Positions 55,133 to 64,000 of a DNA stretch of 64,000 bases are shown here, one piece after another. The position numbers and the translations under genes are program-made. The notes under the pieces were generated by a model. The model was given only the letters and a program-made list of their open reading frames with translations. It was not told the origin of the DNA and did not search any database. The stretch comes from Chloroflexus aurantiacus J-10-fl (GTDB lineage Bacteria > Chloroflexota > Chloroflexia > Chloroflexales > Chloroflexaceae), in the NCBI RefSeq assembly GCF_000018865.1, contig NC_010175.1, positions 2,170,001 to 2,234,000 on the forward strand. Direction: 5' to 3'. Position 1 is the stretch's first letter. Every line of letters starts with the position of its first letter.

Positions 55133-56079
55133 GCATCATCGTTATCGACAACCAACGGGTTCACTACGAAGTGTTTGGTCGCGGCAAGCCGGTCGTCTTC
55201 CTCCACGGCTGGTTAGGAAGCTGGCGCTACTGGTATACCTCGATGGAGATCGTTGCCCAGCACTTCCGCACCTACTCCTTCGATTTTTGGGGGTTTGGTG
55301 AGTCGCGCACGAACGAAATGCCCACGATCCAGGGCTATTCCAACCAGGTTATCCGCTTTCTCGACGCCATGGGGATTGACCGGGCAGCGCTGGTTGGGCA
55401 TTCAATGGGTGGCATGGTTGCGTTGAAAACGGCACTCGACCATCCTGGACGGGTAGTACGAGTCGCTACGGTAGGTGCACCCATTAATGGCAACTCGCTC
55501 TCGTGGATGCTAAAACTCGTGGATCGTCCCTTCTTCGCCGAATTTTTCGCCCGCCGGCCCTGGCTGCGTCGATCACTGTTCCGGTTTTTCTTCGGCGACT
55601 CTCTCGATCCCGAAGTTGACGAAGTATTTGAAGATAGCACCAAATCAACTGCCGACACGATTCGGTCGGCGATCCACTCGATGTGGCGAACCGATCTCAC
55701 CCCTCTGCTGGATCGGTTGCAGGTTCCGGCGCTGGTTGTCCACGGTGCTCGCGATGAGATTGTAAATCCCAACCAGCTTCAGCTCTTCGTCCATGTCCCG
55801 ATGGCGCAGGTCGTTCGGATGGAACGGAGCCGTCATTTTCCGTTTGTTGATGAAGCGGAGCAGTTTCACAACATTCTGCTCGACTTTCTCAAGCAACCCG
55901 ATCCGATGGCGCCAACCCGCAAAGCAGCAACGACACCGAAACCCGATCCGGTACCACCACGACCCGAACCACCGACACTGTCGATTAACGGGAATGATCA
56001 TCTGCCGTCGGGACACGACACCCCCCACCCACAATCACTACCTTCGCCGTCACGTTCGATATTTCCACCGGGAAGCTGA
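55129..56079 (+). CDS. Alpha/beta hydrolase with Pro-rich tail
   Basis: 316 residues. The oxyanion block is VVFLHGWLGSWRYWY, the nucleophile elbow LVGHSMGGMVALK (Ser92), the acid is in VHGARDEIVNP and the His in SRHFPFVDEAEQF. The last 45 residues are a Pro/Ser-rich tail (PTRKAATTPKPDPVPPRPEP) not found in ordinary members and probably disordered. The start codon overlaps the stop of the coiled-coil gene. The catalytic triad is complete, so it should be an active esterase, peptidase or lipase-like enzyme. Substrate unknown. Confidence 0.85.
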   Translation: MSIIVIDNQRVHYEVFGRGKPVVFLHGWLGSWRYWYTSMEIVAQHFRTYSFDFWGFGESRTNEMPTIQGYSNQVIRFLDAMGIDRAALVGHSMGGMVALKTALDHPGRVVRVATVGAPINGNSLSWMLKLVDRPFFAEFFARRPWLRRSLFRFFFGDSLDPEVDEVFEDSTKSTADTIRSAIHSMWRTDLTPLLDRLQVPALVVHGARDEIVNPNQLQLFVHVPMAQVVRMERSRHFPFVDEAEQFHNILLDFLKQPDPMAPTRKAATTPKPDPVPPRPEPPTLSINGNDHLPSGHDTPHPQSLPSPSRSIFPPGS

Positions 56080-57368
56080 TTGGCTCACTGTCTGAGCATT
56101 AGCGCGCGGCAGCCGGCGCTGCCGCGCTGCTGTTTGTGCCTCGCGTAGTCCAGACGTTATATCGAATATGGTGTAAGTCGCGAAGAGCGGATGCTCGCAC
56201 CCCCTCACCTCACCCTCAGCTCCGCTCCTCTCCCACCTGCGGCGAGAAGCGGGAAAGCGGCGACGGGCCTACTCCATACGGCTCCCGTCCACCTCACCCC
56301 CGCCCCCTCCCAACCTCCCCCTGCTGCTATGCATTACCCACATGTCACCCAGCAGTCGGTATGACCCCTCATAGCACCTTGTGCGGGACACGGCGTATCG
56401 TGAGTCACGTACACCATGTGGTCAGGCGCTCTTCAGTATCCTGCGGTGGTATAAGTACGACAGCGAGACCGTTCCTGTGGTGCAGGACTCCCGTGACGCG
56501 GGCTGCCAACCTGCGTTGCAGGCATTCCCACCACCTCGTCAGGTGCTCGCCATGGCCGCTGGTGCGCAGGGTGGATGCCTGTCCCATCCTCCGTCTCACC
56601 CAACCCACCAATTTGGTCGAGCGGGCTGACGCACTCCCTCACGACGTGGCAGTCCCGCTGGGGCTATCCATGTGAGCGCCTGGCACCTGCTCCCCGTCAG
56701 CAGGCCAGCCCCGCAGTGGCTTCCACGAATTGAGGCAGGGTTGTAACCCGCCGACTCGCCGGCCTCCACCCCTGACCTGCTCCCGCACCCGAGTTGTGCA
56801 GTATCCGACTTATGAGTAATGCATAGCGCGTTGGGGGTGGGTGAGAGTGGGGGTAGGTCACATATCTGGGAGCGCACGCCTCCGGCGCGCTCAGGGGCCA
56901 TCCGGCATCGGTGATGCCCGGCCTCAGCGGGGGCGAGCAAGGGTGGGGGCGGGTCGCATGCCTGGGAGCGCACGCCTCCGGCACGCTTCCCACCTGCACC
57001 GACTCGCGACAGCGGGAAGCATCCGGCACCGGTGCCTCTCGCACACCTCCTGCCACCCTGGTACTACACGTGTGTGCGACGGCCCTGAACCGGTCAGTGC
57101 GTCTGCGACAACCGATGAGCAGCGCGCTGGCATGGCTCTGCCAACCTGATGAGTATATATCACTGCCAGAGTGTTGTCTGGTAGCGAAGCTTACGCAACA
57201 GCGTGGTACAATTGTCTCGTGCCGATTGGCAACGATCTATGACACCGCTAAGCGGGTGGAATGGGCCAGATAACGATTGACCTGACGACGGCATCTCCAT
57301 AGCCGTATGGTGAGTCATCAGGCTGGATCAGAAGCAGAAAGATGCTGTAACTCGCCGGCAAAGAGAGC
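56080..57368. repeat. 1.3-kb gene-free repeat island
   Basis: No convincing gene. It starts with a family D hairpin (GCGCGGCAGC, CGGC, GCTGCCGCGC at 56104-56127), 25 bases after the hydrolase stop. An inverted family A element is at about 56195-56320. TATGCATTACCCACATG is at 56331, and its inverted TAATGCATAGCGC at about 56814. Two family B copies, CTGGGAGCGCACGCCTCCGG, start at 56865 and 56962. The last 200 bases before 57369 are ordinary. Confidence 0.65.
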
Positions 57369-60224
57369 ATGAATAATCGTATTTACGTTGCTATTGATGT
57401 CGAGACCACCGGGTTACAGAGTGGCCTCGATGAAATTATTGAAGTCGCTGCCGTAACCTTCCGCGGGCACGAGATTCTCGACCGTTTCGAGCAACTGGTA
57501 CGTCCCCGGCAGGCAGTACCGCTCAAGATTACCCGTCTGACCGGGATCGATCCGGCGGCGCTGGCACAGGCTCCCCGTTTTAATGAGATCGGTGCTGATC
57601 TGGCCCGCTTTATCGGGAACCGGCCAATTGTCGGGCACTCGATAGGCTTCGATCTGACGATGTTGCGTGCCCAGGGGATGCAGTTTAATCAGCCCGTCTA
57701 CGATACTTTTGAACTGGCTACGCTCCTTTTGCCCCAGGTCAGCAGCTACAAACTCTCGGCACTGGCTGCTCACCTTGGTATTCCCCATCCTGATGCCCAT
57801 CGTGCGCTCAATGATGCGGAAGTGACGGCACGACTGTTTGCGATGCTGAGCGAGCGGATGCTGCAACTTGACCTGGCGACGTTGAGCGAAATGGTTCGCT
57901 TGATGGGCAAAATCGGCACACCGCTACGCGATCTGTTTGAAGAGGCGCTGCGGCAGAAGGCGCGCAATGCTTTTCGCGATCCAATTCTCGCGCAGCAGTC
58001 AACTGGTACAATCAGCGCCGAGCCAACACTGTTCTCGTCTGCACCTGATACTGGTAGTCCTGAGTTACCCCCTCTACGCCCTACCGGCGATACCCGGCCT
58101 CTTGATCTTGACCAGATTGCTGATCTTTTCAGCCCGGAAGGCGTGTTTGGCCGAGCGTTTCCCGGCTACGAACCACGTCCGCCGCAGATCGAGATGGCCC
58201 GTGCAGTTGCCACGGCCTTCAATCACAGTGAGCCGTTAATTGTCGAAGCCGGCACCGGTACCGGCAAGAGTATGGCCTATCTGGTACCGGCCACGCTGTA
58301 TGCAGCACAACGCGGCGAGCGGGTGGTGATTTCGACCAATACCATCAATCTGCAAGATCAGCTCTACAATAAGGATATTCCCGATTTACAGCGTATCTTT
58401 GCCACAGCCGGCCTGCCTACGTTTCGCGCCGCACTTTTGAAAGGTCGCAGCAATTATCTCTGTCTTAAACGCTACCACGAGCTACGTCGGCTTGAGAACC
58501 TGACCACCGAGGAAGTGCGGGCGTTGTTGAAGATTCAACTCTGGTTGCCAACCACAACTAGCGGCGACCGTACCGAACTGCCGCTGGTTGATCGCGAGCA
58601 ATCGGCCTGGAATCGAGTGAATGTCTCGGTTGAGACCTGCACAGGTGCGCGCTGTCCACATTTCCGCGAATGCTACTTCTTCCGCGCCCGTCGTGCAGCC
58701 GAGTCGGCACATCTGGTCGTGGTCAATCATGCCTTGCTGATCGCTGATCTGGCTGCGGCGTCCCAGGTCTTACCACCCTACGATCATCTTGTCATTGATG
58801 AAGCGCACAACCTCGAAGACGTTGCAACCGATCAGCTCAGCTTCAATCTCGACCAGGCCAGCTTACTCAAGTTTCTCGATGATCTGTTCCAGACCGGTGG
58901 TGCGCAGGTCGTGAGTGGTCTGCTCAGTGAATTGCCGGCAGTGCTCAGCGAGATTGGTGGTGGTGGTGCCGCCGGTGAACGAATTACGGCTGCGATTGAG
59001 CGGATGCGTCCGTCTTTGATTCGGGCCCGCACGGCAGTGTATGAGTGCTTCAATCTACTCACCCGCTTTGTACAGCTCGATCCCGAATCTGGAGGTCAGT
59101 ATGATACCCGCCTGCGTCTGACCAAAGGAGTACGCCAGCGTCCAGAATGGCAGGAGATTGAACTGGCCTGGCAGAACTTGAATGATATTCTGGCCTTAAT
59201 CGGCAATGAATTAGCAGGTATCGAAGTGCAGCTCCGTGAGCTGGAAGAAGCGGCGGGTGGTCTTGACGATTTGTTGTTGCGGACAGAGGTGTTGCGTCGT
59301 TTCGCAACCGATGCGCGGGTGCGTAGCGGACATGTGATCTTTGGTGATGATGACAGTATTTGCTGGCTGACCTATGATCGCCAGCGGGATGTGCTAACCC
59401 TTACCGCAGCACCGCTTAGTGTTGCCGAGATTTTGCAGAGCCAGCTCTTTGCACAAAAACAGACCAGTATCCTCGCGTCGGCGACATTGAGCATTGCCGG
59501 CACCTTCGATTTTGTGAAGAGTCGGATCGGGCTGGAAGATTGTCAGGAACTCATGCTCGATTCGCCGTTTGACTACGCCCAGCAGGCATTGGTCTACATC
59601 CCCAACGACATTCCCGAACCGAATCAGCGTGGCTATCAGCCAATGATCGAGCAGGCAATCATCGATCTGGCAATTGCGTCGGGTGGACGCATGCTCGCGC
59701 TCTTCACCGCCTCAAATGCCTTACGTCAGACCTATACAGCCATTCAAGAAGTTCTGGAAGATCACGGTATTGGCGTCATGGCACAGGGTATTGATGGTTC
59801 GCGCAAAGCACTGGTTGATCGCCTGAAAGAATTTCCGCGTTCGGTGTTGCTCGGCACCAACAGCTTCTGGGAAGGGGTTGATGTCGTCGGTGATGCTCTG
59901 TCGGTATTGGTCATTACCAAATTGCCGTTTGCGGTACCGACCGATCCGATTGTAGCCGCACGGAGCGAACTGTTTACCGACCCGTTCAACGAATACAGCG
60001 TCCCGCAGAGCATTCTACGCTTCAAACAAGGGTTTGGGCGCCTGATCCGTTCACGTGAGGATAGAGGCATTGTTGTCGTGCTTGATCGCCGGTTACTGAC
60101 CAAAAAATACGGCCAGCAATTCCTCGACTCACTGCCACCTACGCGAGTACGTACCGGCACCCTGGCGAGTCTCCCCGGCCTGGTTGCACGTTTTTTGCAG
60201 AAAGTCAATGGCTCGTCGGGATAG
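57369..60224 (+). CDS. dinG: DnaQ-exonuclease / DinG-type helicase fusion
   Basis: 951 residues. The N-terminal DEDD exonuclease (about 1-170) has IDVETTG (Asp10, Glu12), HSIGFDLTML and HRALNDAEVTARL. An XPD/DinG superfamily-2 helicase follows: Walker A EAGTGTGKSMAY (Lys300), the DEAH box IDEAHNLEDV (Asp477-His480), and C-terminal GTNSFWEGVDVVG with QGFGRLIRSREDRG. Cys residues SNYLCLKRYHEL, VETCTGARCPHFRECYF fit a 4Fe-4S cluster as in XPD/DinG. Such exo-DinG proteins act in replication-conflict and repair processing of DNA 5' ends or RNA/DNA hybrids. A hairpin terminator follows the gene. Single transcription unit. Confidence 0.93.
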   Translation: MNNRIYVAIDVETTGLQSGLDEIIEVAAVTFRGHEILDRFEQLVRPRQAVPLKITRLTGIDPAALAQAPRFNEIGADLARFIGNRPIVGHSIGFDLTMLRAQGMQFNQPVYDTFELATLLLPQVSSYKLSALAAHLGIPHPDAHRALNDAEVTARLFAMLSERMLQLDLATLSEMVRLMGKIGTPLRDLFEEALRQKARNAFRDPILAQQSTGTISAEPTLFSSAPDTGSPELPPLRPTGDTRPLDLDQIADLFSPEGVFGRAFPGYEPRPPQIEMARAVATAFNHSEPLIVEAGTGTGKSMAYLVPATLYAAQRGERVVISTNTINLQDQLYNKDIPDLQRIFATAGLPTFRAALLKGRSNYLCLKRYHELRRLENLTTEEVRALLKIQLWLPTTTSGDRTELPLVDREQSAWNRVNVSVETCTGARCPHFRECYFFRARRAAESAHLVVVNHALLIADLAAASQVLPPYDHLVIDEAHNLEDVATDQLSFNLDQASLLKFLDDLFQTGGAQVVSGLLSELPAVLSEIGGGGAAGERITAAIERMRPSLIRARTAVYECFNLLTRFVQLDPESGGQYDTRLRLTKGVRQRPEWQEIELAWQNLNDILALIGNELAGIEVQLRELEEAAGGLDDLLLRTEVLRRFATDARVRSGHVIFGDDDSICWLTYDRQRDVLTLTAAPLSVAEILQSQLFAQKQTSILASATLSIAGTFDFVKSRIGLEDCQELMLDSPFDYAQQALVYIPNDIPEPNQRGYQPMIEQAIIDLAIASGGRMLALFTASNALRQTYTAIQEVLEDHGIGVMAQGIDGSRKALVDRLKEFPRSVLLGTNSFWEGVDVVGDALSVLVITKLPFAVPTDPIVAARSELFTDPFNEYSVPQSILRFKQGFGRLIRSREDRGIVVVLDRRLLTKKYGQQFLDSLPPTRVRTGTLASLPGLVARFLQKVNGSSG

Positions 60225-60263
60225 GATCAGCCGTACACATTCACGCCTGCTAGCACACCTGAC

Positions 60264-60293
60264 AGAAGGGGCGACGCATGTGTCGCCCCTTCT
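60264..60293 (+). terminator. Terminator hairpin of the DinG gene
   Basis: AGAAGGGGCGAC, loop GCATGT, GTCGCCCCTTCT (perfect 12-bp stem), 39 bases after the stop. No strong T-run. Confidence 0.65.
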
Positions 60294-60364
60294 CGCGCCG
60301 GTGGCATGCCTGAACGTTGAGCAGGAATTGGCACAACACGCTTCATCTCCCTGGTGCCATACCT

Positions 60365-60545
60365 CTATGCATAAGATAGGGCATACCCCTGGAAGCGCGA
60401 GCCTCTGGCTCGCCCATAATCTGGAACCACACGCCGTACCGACCCCGACTGCGTTCGCTCCCGTTCCCAACGGGGTTGGGTAAGCTGAGTCGGCGCACGA
60501 CAGCGGAGACATTCTGCATCGGTGATTCCGGGGTTTGGGGTGGGG
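60365..60545. repeat. Family B copy with TATGCAT box
   Basis: CTATGCATAAGATAGGGCAT is followed by CCTGGAAGCGCGAGCCTC with TGGCTCGCCC (hairpin), GGAACCACACG and then CGTTCCCAACGGGGTTGGG. These are the family B landmarks in their usual order, diverged. Nothing else is visible in 60294-60696. Confidence 0.55.
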
Positions 60546-60696
60546 CGTGTCTTACATCTCCTCTGTGAGAAGCAAAAGCGTGATCTGCTACCTTATTCGT
60601 CGTCCTGGCGCTGCACCTGGTCGCAGATGCACTGAACCAGCGTACTCGCGAGGGCGACGACTCACTCAGGAGTATCAGGTTTCGGGCCTGACACCA

Positions 60697-61437
60697 TCAA
60701 TCTTCCTCGCCGGAACCGGGTTGAATCTGCTGCGGCGTCTCGATCCAGCCGCGGCGTAGTGCAAAAATCACCGCCTGAGTACGATCATTGAGCGACAGCT
60801 TGCGCAGGATTGAGGAGATATGATTCTTCACCGTTTGTGTACTAATCCCCAGGGCATCGGCAATCTCTTTATTGCTGTTACCGGCTGCGATCCGTTCAAG
60901 CACTTCGATCTCGCGCTCACTGAGTGGCGTGAAGACCTGTATCGACGGATCACCGACCAACATCTGCACTTCGGGCAAATTGCGAAATTGCGACAGAATG
61001 CGACTCGCCACCCGTGGCTCTTCCAGCAAGACATCGTTAATCACATACTCGCCGTGGGCTACTCGTCGCAGAATATCGGCCAGGGCAGCGGGTTTAATAT
61101 CCTTCGAGCGATAGGCAGCAGCACCGGCGCGCAAAGCATTAAAGGCTGCCTCATCATTCTCGTGCATGCTCAGCATCACCACAGCGATACTCGTGTACTG
61201 CCGACGAATCTGGCGTGTCAACTCCAACCCACTCATTCCCGGCAAATTCAGATCAACCAGCATCACATTTGGCTCAGAACCGGCATCGACCTGGGCCAAC
61301 CAGCGCAATGCCTCTTCACCATTGGCTGCTTCACCAACAATCTGAATGCCCGGTTCATTCGATAATGCCCACCGCACTCCTTGCCGGAAGAGTGGATGGT
61401 CATCGACGATCAACAGCTTTACGGTTGGGTTGGCCAT
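60697..61437 (-). CDS. NarL/FixJ-family response regulator
   Basis: 246 residues. Receiver: LLIVDDH (Asp12-Asp13), phospho-acceptor Asp62 (VMLVDLNLPGMSG) and conserved Lys in AAYRSKD. The LuxR-type helix-turn-helix is TPLSEREIEVLERIAAGNSNKEIADALGISTQTVKNHI and NDRTQAVIFALRRGW. ATG 61437 is used. It overlaps the maf gene by 19 bases, so translation is coupled. No kinase is adjacent; as with 41394, the partner is elsewhere. It resembles stress- or nitrogen-type regulators only in general architecture. Confidence 0.9.
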   Translation of the reverse strand: MANPTVKLLIVDDHPLFRQGVRWALSNEPGIQIVGEAANGEEALRWLAQVDAGSEPNVMLVDLNLPGMSGLELTRQIRRQYTSIAVVMLSMHENDEAAFNALRAGAAAYRSKDIKPAALADILRRVAHGEYVINDVLLEEPRVASRILSQFRNLPEVQMLVGDPSIQVFTPLSEREIEVLERIAAGNSNKEIADALGISTQTVKNHISSILRKLSLNDRTQAVIFALRRGWIETPQQIQPGSGEED

Positions 61438-62156
61438 GGTGCCGGTTCCTTTCCCTGACTGCGTAGCCATTCGTCGTATGCTTTCATCGGGTCAACGGGT
61501 GGTTCAATGCCGACAGCGCGCAAGAGCCGGGCCACTGCTGGCAAGGGTAATCCTACCACATTGGTGTAACTTCCTTCAATCCTGGTAATCAGTGCCCCAC
61601 CACCACTTTGCAAACCGTAGCCACCGGCTTTATCCAGCGACTCACCCTGGGCAACATACGCAGCGATCTGCTCGTCACTTAATGGTCGCATGTGAACCTG
61701 ACTGGCCACAAGATCGAAGAGGACTCGTTTCCCATCATAGAGAAAACCGCTGGTATGAACTGAAGGCGGCGTCACGAGACAAAGCCCGGTGAGCACAGTA
61801 TGTGCCCGCCCAACCAACCGGCGAAGCATCTCGTGCGCGTGTGCTTCATCGCGCGGCTTTCCCAAGACCATCCCATCAATAGCTACCTCGGTATCGGCAG
61901 CGAGAACAATGGCATCGGGGTGTTGGTAGCTAATATCACTGGCCTTGCGCCAGGCAACCAGCGTCGGGTGGGATTCTATCGGTAACGGGATGGGCAATGA
62001 TGGTAGATGACTCAGTAACTCAGCTGGTGGGGGCAGCGGCTGCTCTTCAGCCTGACTGGCCACACGGTGGTAAGAAACACCAAGCCGGGCCAGTAATTCA
62101 CGTCGGCGTGGTGATGCTGAAGCCAGAATAAATGGGTGGGTAGTTGCTGAAACCAT
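61419..62156 (-). CDS. maf: Maf-family nucleoside triphosphate pyrophosphatase
   Basis: A 245-residue Maf/HAM1-type phosphatase that hydrolyses modified or canonical NTPs and is linked to septum control. The N-terminal signature is ILASASPRRRELLARLGV. The acidic block VLAADTEVAIDGMVLGKP and the GRAHTVLTGLCLV motif are conserved; DKAGGYGLQSGGGALITRIEGSYTNVVGLPL is the family C-terminal block. The protein has about 20 extra residues after the core. The ATG at 62156 has GGAGAG close upstream; a longer frame from 62219 is not needed. First gene of the maf/regulator operon. Confidence 0.93.
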   Translation of the reverse strand: MVSATTHPFILASASPRRRELLARLGVSYHRVASQAEEQPLPPPAELLSHLPSLPIPLPIESHPTLVAWRKASDISYQHPDAIVLAADTEVAIDGMVLGKPRDEAHAHEMLRRLVGRAHTVLTGLCLVTPPSVHTSGFLYDGKRVLFDLVASQVHMRPLSDEQIAAYVAQGESLDKAGGYGLQSGGGALITRIEGSYTNVVGLPLPAVARLLRAVGIEPPVDPMKAYDEWLRSQGKEPAPWPTQP

Positions 62157-62266
62157 AACTCTCCGCAAATACGTTTTTGTCGGCCCATCGATCATAACAT
62201 GCTCGATAATGACGCGCAAGTCAAACGTTTCTGAACTAATTTTCTAAGAATCGGGATATTTTTCGG

Positions 62267-62295
62267 TTGACAGTAACCATCACAACGGGTATAAT
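62267..62295 (+). promoter_or_regulatory. Consensus sigma70 promoter for the binding-protein gene
   Basis: TTGACA (62267-62272), exactly 17 bases, TATAAT (62290-62295): a full match to consensus. It would give a leader of about 265 bases before the ATG at 62569. Confidence 0.85.
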
Positions 62296-62460
62296 CCCGC
62301 CTAACGATGTACAGTCTCTCGTAGTTCTTAAACAGTCGCCGTCGCACCACGCCTCATGCGATTTCGTCCACAAATACGGGTTTGTATTGTCTCAACCACA
62401 GCTTATTTGTGGTTGATAATGCAATCGGACAGACAGCGTGTGGGCACTGGAAAGGGGGTG

Positions 62461-62553
62461 ATGCGGCGCAGAACAAACGCAATGGCGCGGCCCGACTGTT
62501 TGAGCATATGTAAGGGGCTGGAAGTCGTTGGTTTCGTTGCCCTCAAGTATTAA
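62461..62553 (+). CDS. Possible 30-aa leader peptide
   Basis: An ATG preceded by AAAGGGGGTG opens a 30-codon frame. It stops (TAA at 62551) exactly where the TAAGGAGG ribosome site of the binding-protein gene begins. The peptide (MRRRTNAMARP...) resembles nothing known. It could couple translation to the downstream gene or be chance. Low confidence; the rest of the 62157-62568 leader shows no other gene. Confidence 0.3.
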   Translation: MRRRTNAMARPDCLSICKGLEVVGFVALKY

Positions 62554-62568
62554 GGAGGACACAGACAG

Positions 62569-64000
<1,432 letters not shown>

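Noticed and set aside
56136-56675. Open frame of 179 codons in the repeat island
   Set aside because: It runs through family A and C-rich repeats; no ribosome site or recognisable motif.

Overview
The window reads as chromosomal DNA of a moderately GC-rich bacterium and most resembles the genus Chloroflexus (filamentous anoxygenic phototroph, Chloroflexota). That is an inference from overall protein style: GAF-rich hybrid kinases, RsbR-like STAS proteins, a DnaD-type replication protein, lipoproteins with Thr/Val-rich linkers, and F420-type nitroreductase folds. No rRNA, tRNA, photosynthesis or carbon-fixation gene is present to confirm it. I saw no CRISPR array, prophage, transposase or integrase.

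Layout. 1-9.6 kb: the end of a DnaD-domain replication protein, a Tet-type MFS exporter, a single-stranded DNA-binding protein, a large GAF/histidine-kinase/receiver hybrid, an SH3b-NlpC/P60 cell-wall hydrolase and two tiny membrane proteins. 10-19 kb: an ABC exporter whose permease is a double ABC-2 unit fused to a SpoIIM-like domain, an F420-type oxidoreductase, an MFS-hydrolase pair, a frameshifted membrane STAS gene and a GT4 glycosyltransferase. 19-32 kb: small membrane proteins, a GT2 glycosyltransferase, an M16C presequence-protease-like peptidase, an amidase, purF, a membrane-subtilase fusion and a DHA2 exporter. 33-43 kb: a lipoprotein, an FHA protein, a DUF190-CBS protein, an SDR epimerase, an unusual PHP-AlbA protein with novel C-terminal repeats, a NarL regulator and a VOC dioxygenase. 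43-49 kb: three consecutive HExxH metalloproteases (htpX and two exported ones) and an ACT-domain malic enzyme. 50-64 kb: proA-gatD, prmC, a coiled-coil protein with an alpha/beta hydrolase, a DnaQ-DinG helicase, a maf/response-regulator operon, and a lipoprotein solute-binding protein whose lobes appear in permuted order and which runs off the window.

Most genes are single units or two-gene operons (4-nt overlaps at 11064, 20543 and 55129; 8 nt at 50650; 19 nt at 61419-61437). The long gene-free stretches (9.7-10.0, 13.8-14.4, 26.8-27.2, 37.0-38.5, 40.8-41.3, 49.3-50.3, 53.0-53.5, 56.1-57.3 and 60.3-60.6 kb) are built from a few families of dispersed palindromic repeats, some with tandem expansions. 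These recurring elements, the permuted binding protein, the PHP-AlbA-repeat protein and the ABC2-ABC2-SpoIIM fusion are the least ordinary content.
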